DNA of 64,000 bases from positions 2,418,001-2,482,000 of the forward strand of contig CM076144.1 of the NCBI GenBank assembly GCA_038025085.1, given 5' to 3'. Each line of letters begins with the position of its first letter. Position 1 is the stretch's first letter. Shown in pieces: positions 55,278 to 64,000 of the stretch. This stretch comes from Tetragonia tetragonoides (Eukaryota > Streptophyta > Magnoliopsida > Caryophyllales > Aizoaceae). A program made the translations under genes and the position numbers. Under the pieces are notes generated by a model. That model was not told the origin of the DNA and searched no databases. It saw only the letters and a list, made by a program, of their open reading frames with translations.

Positions 55278-56069
55278 TTGATGTCCTTTTGTTTTAGTCT
55301 GTCAATTGTTTTTCAATGTTATTTGCCCATAATTATTAAGTTTACGCTTATTGCAGATCAAAACAGATTTATGCATTCACGCATAGGCTATGGTCACTTA
55401 GCCAATTACAGGACACGTTCTGCATCCCCGTGTCAAGTACTGAAATTTTTAGTTTTAGATTGCACTGTACTTGATCCTCAATGCTCCATTGACACACCAT
55501 TATCTATGTCCAATGGTGTTATGTTATCTAATTACATCAGAAAACTTAAGACACATAAGAATTACCATGTAATCTTACAAGTTGGGTTACACTTCTACAT
55601 GCTTATAATGTTGTCAGAGTCTTGTTATAGAATATTGATTGACATGTTGAGTATAGCTAGCTGTTATTGCTGGTTCCATCTAACAAATGTATTTGCTGAA
55701 GAGAGCTTTTTATATGTCTGGTTTGTGCTGGTAATAATCCATTTCATTACATTGCATATCACAGTTCTTGCTAGCTTCTGTTTACTAAATATTTTGGCTA
55801 TGTGTTTTGAAGTTATTGCTCCCAAAACTCCCAACCTTGATGACAATGCCCCTGTTAACCCAGCCAATTTAGATTTCATTTGTATTGATATTACCATGCA
55901 GCAAGTTTCTCTTCTGCTCTATTTCATTTTTGCTTACCTCCGATTTGGTTTTGTTATTGTCTGTTTTCGTCTCTTCTTAACAGGGACTATGTTTGTATTG
56001 GCCATGCTCGGCCTCTTCGCTGTCTACTACGCTGGGCAGTATCACTCAATGTACTCATTCAATTACTGA
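55278..56069 (+). other. Open reading frame of unknown meaning in the CACTA interior
   Basis: 263 codons, mostly hydrophobic with several Cys and Phe-rich runs. I recognise no domain and no transposase motif. It may be part of captured host sequence, with an intron-like C-terminal half, or a chance frame in T-rich DNA. I see nothing that shows it is expressed. Confidence 0.25.
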
Positions 56070-57588
56070 GATTGGAAGAAATTGACATAATTAGTTGTGC
56101 TTTCTTAAGAACATCTGTGAATAGGGTGTAGGTCTCCGCTCTATGACTGTTCTGTTGATTATTTGTAATACATCCTATGTTCCATGCAGATGCACATATT
56201 TGTGGTCGCATTTGGGGAGGGCATGCAGGACCGAAGATAGATGGCATGTGCTGGAATTAAGAACGCTTGACTATTTTTTGATCAACAAACTTTTAAGTCT
56301 TTTTGTATGTCGATGACCTCCTGTTGAGTTGTCAAGCTTTGAGCTAGTGTATTGAGATACTTGTAATACAAAACATAACTAATTGCCTTGTTTGTAAACA
56401 ATACTGAGCATTTTGCAAGTGTATGCTAGATTTTGTAGAACTTACAATTTGGATGCTGTTTGACACAAGAAATCTTACATGGATTATTATTTTAACAAAT
56501 CATTTTTGTTTTTAGCCTGTGTTGTTCATGACAGTATATTTGCTAATTCTATGGATGTTCAACTATAGTCGTGACTACATGCTCACACTAGCCACGGTTA
56601 TCCTCGTCGCTTCGTCTCAGCTAGCCATGATTGCATAGTTGTAGCTAGCTACAAGTGCTTGCCACGGTACTTTTGTGGCAGATATAAACAATTGCCATGG
56701 TTATCATCATAGCTATTAGCTACTAGTTGCCATGCCTCTTTCCATGGGTACTTATTATGGGTAGCCACGAGCTATCCCGTGGCACAGGTAAATTGAATTA
56801 GCCACGGTCTTTACTTTTCCCGTGGCTAATACTTTTGCTACGGGGTTTTGCGCCACGGTAGGCTACGACCAAGCGTCCCGTGGCTAGTCACTTGCGCCAC
56901 GGGAAGAGGGCATGCTTGTCACGACTATTCCCATGGCGCAAGAATGCTTTTGTTGTAGTGTTAGTTAGTAACTAACTAAACTTGTTTTGTTTGATGATAA
57001 TAGGGAATTCACCATACGCCACAAGAAAAGAATCATGGACAAAACAATATAAAGTATACTTGCAATTCTTGCTGTACCTGCGTTGATAATACCTATTCTG
57101 ATATGGATAATCTGTACTTGCATCCGGTGGCATCAGCAAGGCCGAAGTACTCAATCAGCTGATCATCAAGCAACCACCACAGTAACGGTATTAGGATCAG
57201 GTGGTGGTGGTGGTCTTGATCAGAAAATGATTGACTCATATCCAACGGTGGTCGTCGGTGAGAGTGGAAACTTGATCGTCGTTAAACCAGATGATGACAT
57301 GTGTTCCATATGCTTGTCAAATTATGGTCCTAAGGACACCATCAGTCATACCAAAGTGCCATCATCACTTCCGTGTTGGTTGCATTGATCAATGGCTTCT
57401 CTCTAAGGCAACTTGTCCTGTTTGCAGAATTTCTCCTCCCCTTCACCAATCATCATAATATTATTGTCTAATTTTACTTAGTTGTAAACTTGTAATGTTA
57501 AGTCTTACAATCTGATGCATATATTTACGGTCTTTGTCATTATTAATTGATTGCAATTGCAAATCGGTTCTAATTTACGTACAAATTA

Positions 57589-57871
57589 CTCCCTCCGTTC
57601 CTATAAAACTCTACCATTTGTTTTTCGCACAAAGATCAAGGCAAAGTGATTTTGACACCCACTTGCTTTCCCCTTATAACCGCCTCAACATTAATAATCG
57701 CCTCAACATTAATGAGGGTGTGGGGGAGGATAGATGTAGGTTTTAAATTTTACAAAAGTGAGGGTAAAATGATATTTCACTTGAAAATTGTTTACCATAA
57801 AGAGAAATGGTAGAGTTTTATAAAAACATTCTAAATAAACAAATGGTAGAGTTTCATAGAAACGGAGGGAG
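57589..57871. mobile_element. Stowaway-type MITE 2
   Basis: Starts CTCCCTCCGTTCCTATAAAA and ends with the complement (..tagaaacggagggag), flanked by TA. Just downstream of the second ATL-type locus. Confidence 0.88.
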
Positions 57872-57887
57872 TAATCCTTAATGAATA

Positions 57888-58142
57888 CTCCCTCCGGACC
57901 ACAAATAACATTACGTTTGACTTTTTGGAGTCAAAGTTAACAAACTTTGACCATTGGTTAATGAAAAATTATAAAATTTTACAACATAAAAATACTTTTG
58001 CTAGATTCATTTCAAATAGTACTTTCAAACAAATCAAAATTTATAATTTTTATATTCATATTAAAAGAGTTATATGTAGTCAAAATAGTGTCTTGAAGAC
58101 CGCAAAAACTCCAACGTAATATTATTTGTGGTCCGGATGGAG
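57888..58142. mobile_element. Stowaway-type MITE 3
   Basis: Starts CTCCCTCCGGACCACAAATA and ends TATTTGTGGTCCGGATGGAG, flanked by TA. Only 16 bp from MITE 2 but a different family by its interior. Confidence 0.88.
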
Positions 58143-58895
58143 TAGGTGCCATCTTGGGCATCATCCGGAGTCAATGGTTCATATCGTATGTGATTAGTAT
58201 TTCATGACTACAAGAGTGTTGCTATATATATCAAACGTATCCATCAAGCACAACTGATTTTTAATTTCATTCAAGAGGAGTGCTATGTGTAGCCTTAAAA
58301 GAGAGACATATACCATTGTAACTTGTAATGGAAAAATGTTTACTTTTTCTGTTTTTTTTTTTTCCCTTTCTTCCACAAGTGCTTATGGTCTACTTTCTAA
58401 TATTACAAGGTATAGTATGCAGCGACAGAGTGAGATTGTCCATAACATCTCTCTTGAATACAACTGAGTGACAATCAGGATTATTAGTGGCCTGGTATCT
58501 ATCCAATATTATTGTCAAACACTTAAATGATTTAATACTTTCCAAGAAATAATACTCCCAATGTTATTTTTTCTGCTACCCTGACGGCCACTTCGCCATA
58601 ACTCTTCGACTCGAGCCCATACGTTACCGTACCCATTTAAAATAATAAAATAGAATATAAAGGGATATTTTATTTTTTAATTTATTTATTATGGTGATTT
58701 TCTAATTTATTTATCTAAATAACATAATTGAAATAATATAATTCACTTATTTATTGGTCCTCCCAACTCAGGCTTCCAAACAAGTTTTCGTTACATGGGC
58801 CTGAAAGCAGGTAACCTTGTAGTGTACCCATCGGAACTCGGCCCAGAAAATTATATAAAGAAAAAAAGACCCCAAAGAACTAAAGCATAGGGAAA
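58143..58895. other. Intergenic, no gene recognised
   Basis: AT-rich sequence leading into the promoter-like region at 58896. Confidence 0.45.
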
Positions 58896-59102
58896 ACGCG
58901 TTTGCTCTTTAGAAAACGCGTTTAGCATCAAAAAGCTGTTTTTAATAGGGAAAACGCGTTGAAGTCGGTCAAAATTGAGAAAGCGAGTAACACTGGAGAA
59001 AAAAGAGCCGTTGCAAAACTCCACCGCCATAAACACCACACCCTATATAATGATGTTCTCAGCGCGCCCAAATTCCATAAACCAATCAATCCCCAAACCC
59101 TA
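58896..59102 (+). promoter_or_regulatory. Promoter-like region: three ACGCGT boxes, TATA box, telo-box
   Basis: Three AAAACGCGTT sites lie within 65 bp (ACGCGT at 58896, 58916 and 58954), followed by TATATAA at 59044-59050 and the telo-box AAACCCTAACCCTAA near 59094. ACGCGT fits CGCG/CAMTA-type or MCB-type sites, and telo-boxes are frequent near the start of housekeeping plant genes. It precedes an ATG at 59139. No experiment supports activity. Confidence 0.5.
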
Positions 59103-59138
59103 ACCCTAATTTTGAAGGGAAGTGGGAACGCAATTCTG

Positions 59139-60651
59139 ATGTTCATGAACCACAACCGCAATTCGGAGGTAAACAAAATCTTTAATGCTTTTCTTTGCGA
59201 ATTTATGTTTATTGCATTTTCAATTTGAGTTTATTAGGGTTTGTTAGTTTATTAATCGATTGCAATTTCTTGGTGGATTTATATGTTTTTTTAATTGTTG
59301 TTGAACCATTTATTAGGGGAATTTATGTGTTGGGTAAATTGCATTTTCAATTCGAGTTTATTAGGGTTCGTGAGATTATTAATCGATTACAATTTATGTG
59401 TTGGTTAAATTTGTCCCCTATTCTTCCACTCAATCGACGGTCAAAACATACGTAGCCATTTTATGCCCAATATATGTTGCAAAATTGATGTTTCCTAATT
59501 TCTCGTAATTTTATTGCAGAGCTCTTGTGAATAGCATGGTCCATGAATTAGGTTTTTTTCAAAGTTAAATGTCTAAAATTGTATAATTCTTATGAATTTT
59601 GAAAATAATTTATTTCATATGGTTATTAGGTTCTCTCTGGTATATTTGCTTAATTTGCCTTTTTAATGTGGGAATCATTTATCTTTTCAGTCTTCTCATA
59701 TCAAGTAACAAGTAACAACACAGAGTTTGAAAGGGTAGTTTTTTGGCTTTCTGAGAATCTACCTTTTGATGTGGATGCAAGGGTGAATCTGTTGGAGGTA
59801 TTCTGTTTTATCTATTAAGAACTTATTCCCCGTACTTTAGAGAAGTTAATTTCACATTTCTACTAAATTTGTGGAGTTTGCTCAATTTCCCAATTTGTTC
59901 ATCATTATATAAACTATAAAGTTCAAGTTCAGCCTCCTATCTTATGTTACTAAGGGTGGTGTCCTTTGAAGTTTATTCAATTTTGTTCCAAGAACTTACA
60001 AGAATCAGTTGCTTAGTTTAGCTGAAGACCCGGTGCAACGTTTTCTTTACCTGCATCCAATACATCTGGATTAACACATGTGTGGAACAACCTAGCTAAA
60101 AGGTAATGGGTAATGCCTGTATGTTCTTTGAACTTTGGAGCATAGTATATAGATTAGATTAAGTACTTCTTAGTCAAGTAATTCTCTATCCTCCCAGCCC
60201 CCCTCTAAAAAATCAATGGTCTCATTTGTCTTATGTAGAATCACTCAAATTCTTACTGATGTATGCACTTTTCAGGATTCCTTATTTCTTGAAGTGGGAG
60301 CATTTAAAGATTGACTGGGAAGTGGTAACCCACAATACGAAGCTGCAGCTTTGCGTGCCTACGATAGTTATGGAGCACGAGGATTCATTTATCTACTTAG
60401 AACCACACTGACTGGCAACTGAATCTGTTGGAGGAGGTATTCTGCTTTAGCTTTTGAGAACTTATTCCCTGAAAGTAATTTCACTTTCTACTAATTTTGT
60501 AGACTTTGCTATATTACCAAATTTATTCATCATCGTATAAAGTTCAAGTTCAGCCTCCTATCTTATGTTACAAAGGATGGTGTCGTTTGAAGTTTATTGA
60601 TTTTTTGTTCCAGGAACATATAAGGATCAGCTGCTTAGTTTCGCTGAAGAC
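59139..60651 (+). pseudogene. Fragments of an unrecognised gene with an internal duplication
   Basis: A short ATG frame (MFMNHNRNSE, donor-like GTAAAC at 59169) follows the promoter-like region. Later there are exon-like pieces: 59720-59797 reading TEFERVVFWLSENLPFDVDARVNLLE with a GTATTC donor; about 59993-60076 reading NQLLSLAEDPVQRFLYLHPIHLD; and about 60318-60418 reading GSGNPQYEAAALRAYDSYGARG, just after a stop. I could not join them in one frame with valid splice sites, and I do not recognise the protein. The segment following LLE (59790-60028) is repeated at 60420-60650. The last piece, reading YKDQLLSFAED, is cut by the Copia insertion at 60651. Confidence 0.4.
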
Positions 60652-60976
60652 TGTTAGGTTTTTGATGTAGGATATTGGGCTAGGTAATTGTATGTTGGAG
60701 GAAGAGAGATGAATGCTAAGAGAGATGTGGAAAGATGATTGTATTGCTTGATGCACAAAATGCTTTACATCACCCCTATTTATAGTGGTGTAGGGTGGTA
60801 GACAATTCTCTAGATCTTTCTATGTCTAGAGTCTTCTTCATAATTATCCTAGACTATTATTCTAGATATTTCTAGGTAGACATTATTCTAGATGTGTCTA
60901 GGTAGGTATTAATATAGATCTTTCTAGGCACTAAGCTTAGATATTGTTTACATGATTTTTCTAGATTATTCTAACA
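60652..60976 (-). repeat. Copia 3' LTR
   Basis: Near-identical to the visible 198 bp of the other LTR. I see one substitution (aattg versus atttg near 60685 and 63836), so insertion is recent. Confidence 0.92.
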
Positions 60977-61002
60977 CTCCCCCTAATCTAGAAAAAATCT
61001 TG

Positions 61003-63716
61003 AACTCCAAGTTGTTCTCTGAAGTGCATGAATTTTTTTTTGTGGTAATGCCTTGGTAAATATGTCTGCGAGTTGCTATGTGTCATTCTTCTCGATCATT
61101 CTGATCTCCTCGGTCATGGCTTCGATCCATTTATCTTCTTTTGCTGCTTCTTGGAAGTTTTGTGGCTCACTGGCAAATAATGCAAATTCCGTGGTTGTTT
61201 GATTGCATTGATAATCTTCCAAGTAAGTCGGAGGGTGACGATCTCGTTGTGAGCGGCGCACTGGTTGAGGAGAATTTGTGAGACTTGATCTTGGAGATGA
61301 ATTTGGTGAGTTCGGGCCTGTTGGAATCCTCGGAGATGAAGGTGCTTCTCCTTGATCACGAACTCCCTGAGAAGATCTAGATGGAGAATATTCTTCTATG
61401 GCTGGCTGCGGAGCGTGTTCTGTCCATCTCCATTCTGCAACTTCATCGAATATGACGTCTCTTGAAATGATCAACTTCTTGGACTCAGGCTTGTAGAGGC
61501 GGTATCCTTTTGATTCATCACTGTATCCAATAAAGATACATTTTTCTCCCTTTTCATCCATTTTTTCTCGGTTCTCCTTTGGAATGTGGGAATAGGCAAC
61601 GCACCCAAAAATTCTAAGGTGCTCAATTACGGGCTTTCTTTTGTACCAAGCCTCGTAGGGTGTCATATCCTGAACCGCCTTTGTTGGAGATCTGTTTAGA
61701 ATATAAACAGCTGTATGGACAGCTTAAGCCCAAAAGTATTTGGGCAAATTCTTTGCTTGTAGCATGCTACGGGCCATTTCTGCAATTGTTCTATTTTTTC
61801 TTTCCGCTACACCATTTTGTTGAGGTGTGCGTCTTACGGTTAATTCTCTTCTGATTCCATGCTTCTTACAAAAGCTAAGGAATCTAGTGCTTGTGAATTC
61901 TCCTCCACGATCTGTTCTAAGAGTTTTAATAGGATGTCCACTTTGTTTTTCCATGAGAGCCTTGAATTGGACAAAGAATGAGAATGCCTCTGATTTATAC
62001 TTTAAGAAATATACCCACATCATGCGGGTATAGTCATAGAAGAAAATATCTTCTACCGCCAATAGAGTTGTTCTTGGCTGGGCCCGAAATATCTGCATGA
62101 ACAAGCTCTAACGGAGCCTTGGCCCTCCAAGACGTCTTAGGAAATGGCAATCTATGCATTTTTCCATAAATACAACCTTCACATATTTTCTTTTCATCAT
62201 TTATTGGGGGAAGGCCAATCACCATTTCCTTTTGATTTAAGAGTTTTAGACTCTTGTAGTGTAAGTGCCCGAATCTCCAATGCCACAATGTAGAATCATC
62301 ACTTGTGCAATTGAAAGCAACTTTTTGCTTTAGTGGCATTCTTAATGGAAATATTTTATTTGAGGCCATTTTTACTGTTGTGACTAATTAACCCTTTTTC
62401 TTGTCATATATGATACATTTATCCTCATCAAATTTAACCATGTAGCCTCTTTGGACTAACTGGCCCACACTTAGTAGATTTTGAGCAAGGCCCGGGACAT
62501 ATAAAACATCATCAATGATTTTGGATGAGCCGTTTTCAGTTTTAACGGCGATTGTCCCTTTCCTTGCTACATCTTGAGATCTTCCATCACCAAGAGTAAT
62601 TTGAGATTTAACATTTTCATCAAATTTGACAAACGCTTTTTTATCGCTTGTCATGTGGTTTGAACAACCACTATCTAAATACCAAATATCAGAGGATTCT
62701 TGGTGGGCATTTAGACAAGAATAAAACAATTGATTAGAAGGGTCATTTTTCTCTGTGAAATTAGCCTCATCTTTTTGCCGGAACCAACAATCTTTTTCAA
62801 GATGGGTGTGTCTTTTGCATTTTTTGCATTTAAACCGGCAATCTTTTGTGTCGTGATTATTTTTCTTGCATAATTTGCAATAGGAACTCGATTGAATGTT
62901 TTCTCGGTCCCCATGATTTCCATAATCACCTCTCCCCCTACCATGGTTATTTAATGTTCCTCTTTTTTGTTGGAAATTTTTACCGTGGCTATATTGATTT
63001 TTATTTTCTCTATTATAAGAGAATTTCAATTTGGCTTGGAAAGCCTGTTCTAGTGGCTCATCTTCAAATCTACGCATTCTCTCTTCATGTGCATGGAGTG
63101 AACCCATTAGTTCAGTTAAGGTTAGCGTAGATAAATCTTTAGACTCCTCTATTGCAGCCACAACATGATCAAATTTTGCCGGAAGGCTTCTTAATATTTT
63201 TTGTATGATTTTTAGATCTTGAATGGTGTCTCCATAGCTACGAATTTGATTAGTGATATTAGAGACACGGGTAAAGAATGCTTGAATTGTTTCTCCTTCC
63301 GACATTAATAATGTATCAAAATCCTTCCAAAGAGATTGAAGTTTAATGACAATTACCTTATCGGAGCCCTTAAACTCTTTTTGTAGATTACTCCAAGCCT
63401 CCTTGGCCGTTGTTGCAGCCATAATTCTTGGGAAGATTGTTTCTGCAACTCCCCGATGGATGACCGATAGTGCAGCAGAGTCCCGCCTTCGATCTTCTTC
63501 ATATTGTTTTCTTTTATTTTCATCCCAAAATGCTAATTCGGTAACATCTTTTGGTGCTTGGTACCCATTTTGTACCAAATCCCAGAGGCCTTGTGCCATT
63601 AGCAAGGTCCTCATTTGAATACTCCAATAATCATATTTCTCCCCGGTGAATATTGGTACCCAATTATTTTGAGCATATGTAAATGTAGTGTTTGAGGTTG
63701 ATGGTGATGATGCCAT
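61003..63716 (-). pseudogene. Copia gag-pol, degenerate
   Basis: From 63716 (MASSPSTSN) the Gag has a UBN2-type region (FTGEKYDYWSIQMRTLL) and two zinc-knuckle-like CX2CX4HX4C motifs (CKLCKKNNHDTKDC, CKKCKRHTHLEKDC). Protease shows IWYLDSGCSNHMT. Integrase has WHWRFGHLHYKSLKLL with CEGC, and TLRTDRGGEFTS. Lesions: a TAA at 62388, a frameshift near 62040-62100, a TAA at about 61722 and a TAG at about 61073. After EKNDT, where the reverse transcriptase should begin, the frame jumps directly to QLADIFTKALPQKKFMHF, the end of the RNase H domain. The polymerase is therefore lost by a precise internal deletion. It could move only with enzymes from another copy. Confidence 0.9.
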
Positions 63717-63802
63717 AAGATTTTTGTGGTGGTGTAAGGGAGAATTTGGTATGGGGTAAATTTGTTTGTGGAGGTCTTGAGTTTAGTAGGCTCTGATACC
63801 AC

Positions 63803-64000
63803 TGTTAGGTTTTTGATGTAGGATATTGGGCTAGGTATTTGTATGTTGGAGGAAGAGAGATGAATGCTAAGAGAGATGTGGAAAGATGATTGTATTGCTT
63901 GATGCACAAAATGCTTTACATCACCCCTATTTATAGTGGTGTAGGGTGGTAGACAATTCTCTAGATCTTTCTATGTCTAGAGTCTTCTTCATAATTATCC
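63803..64000 (-). repeat. Copia 5' LTR, partial
   Basis: First 198 bp (in plus-strand order) of the second LTR; the rest lies beyond the window. Confidence 0.92.

Larger units (their letters stand above)
53282..56960. mobile_element. Non-autonomous CACTA (En/Spm-type) transposon, 3679 bp
   Basis: Starts CACTACAACAAAAG and ends with the exact complement CTTTTGTTGTAGTG, flanked by TTA at 53279-53281 and 56961-56963 (3-bp duplication). Both subterminal zones are packed with direct and inverted GCCACGG / CCGTGGC motifs (53305-53450 and 56580-56945), as expected for transposase binding. No transposase ORF is visible. The interior has gene-like sequence: a CT-rich leader-like part, a (CT)n run at 53956-54003, a tandem 48-bp duplication at about 54029-54122, and an open frame at 55278-56069. 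Confidence 0.93.
52222..57458 (+). pseudogene. Second ATL20/21-type RING-H2 locus, frameshifted and carrying a CACTA element
   Basis: Exon 1 (52222-52834) codes for a signal peptide (THTLIILLLHYLLCMATVNG), then the GUB_WAK-type ectodomain with CYPKRC, FPFHIKD, CGSPGFDVYC and CLPQKLMSLNLA, ending at LTWD before a GT donor. The far part (about 57004-57458, acceptor GATAATAG) codes for a membrane span (LIIPILIWIICTC), a Gly-rich loop and a RING-H2. The RING starts CSICLSNYGPKDTI, then shifts frame near 57350 before IPKCHHHF...CIDQW...CPVC. Another frame break lies before the span, near 57055. The Cys-rich segment that follows LTW in the first locus (CRACESKGQMCG) is missing. The intron holds a Stowaway MITE and a 3.7-kb CACTA element. 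Several independent lesions make it a pseudogene. Confidence 0.82.
60652..64000 (-). mobile_element. Ty1/Copia retrotransposon, internally deleted, running off the right edge
   Basis: Two direct LTRs start TGTTAGGTTTTTGATG: 60652-60976 (complete, ends CTAACA, 325 bp) and 63803 onward (cut by the window end). The element reads on the minus strand. Next to its 5' LTR is TGGTATCAGAGCC (63790-63802), the usual primer site complementary to initiator tRNA-Met, and next to the 3' LTR is a purine tract (TAGATTAGGGGGAG, 60977-60990). Gag, protease and integrase are in Copia order, but most of the reverse transcriptase and RNase H is missing. Confidence 0.95.

Noticed and set aside
58959..59228. 89-codon open frame (MKSVKIEKASN...)
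   Set aside because: It overlaps the TATA box and telo-box of a promoter-like region, so most of it is probably not translated; only the last ATG (59139) is a plausible start.

Overview
The window is nuclear DNA of a flowering plant (a eudicot). The evidence is intron-rich genes with GT-AG introns, plastid-type NADH-dependent glutamate synthase, plant-specific RING-H2 receptors carrying a wall-associated (GUB_WAK) ectodomain, and a dense load of plant transposable elements. Dispersed repeats of the 'aagacggtctcac' type make me lean to the order Caryophyllales, but that is only an inference from general repeat flavour. All gene models below were read from the sequence by hand, exon by exon.

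Region by region: (1) 1-9231, minus strand: first six coding exons of splicing factor SF3a60. Its third intron is 6.6 kb and holds a Tourist-like MITE with an expanded TTA core and a nearly complete, decayed RTE-type LINE. (2) 9.5-11.3 kb: a tRNA-derived SINE with perfect 17-bp target duplications, a small TIR element and a palindromic Mutator-like MITE with a 9-bp duplication. (3) 11556-16049, plus strand: a six-exon SFT2-like Golgi traffic gene, followed by a 5'-truncated second copy of the same LINE with perfect 20-bp duplications. (4) 18-27 kb: gene-poor, with nested MITEs, two further SINEs and hairpins. (5) 27653-38593, plus strand: the complete 22-exon GLT1 gene for NADH-GOGAT (2222 residues predicted). 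(6) 39688-43039, minus strand and tail-to-tail with GLT1: a small three-exon gene for the KGD4/MRPS36-like subunit of the 2-oxoglutarate dehydrogenase complex, whose first intron holds about four copies of a GC-rich 310-bp tandem repeat. (7) 43.8-44.4 kb: a solo LTR. (8) 44896-57458: a cluster of three RING-H2 loci. One ATL20/21-type gene is split in its first exon by a 570-bp hAT element with an 8-bp duplication. A compact RING-H2 gene lies on the minus strand. A second ATL20/21-type gene is a pseudogene, frameshifted in its RING and carrying a 3.7-kb CACTA element in its intron. (9) 58.9-64 kb: promoter-like sequence and fragments of an unrecognised gene with an internal direct duplication, into which a degenerate Copia retrotransposon (RT/RNase H mostly deleted) has inserted; the element runs off the right edge.

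Functionally, GLT1 consumes 2-oxoglutarate and glutamine to make glutamate with NADH, and its neighbour encodes a structural subunit of the mitochondrial enzyme that also consumes 2-oxoglutarate. SF3a60 and SFT2 are unrelated housekeeping genes. I found no clear new multi-gene system. The unusual content is the variety of precisely delimited mobile elements and their effects on neighbouring genes.
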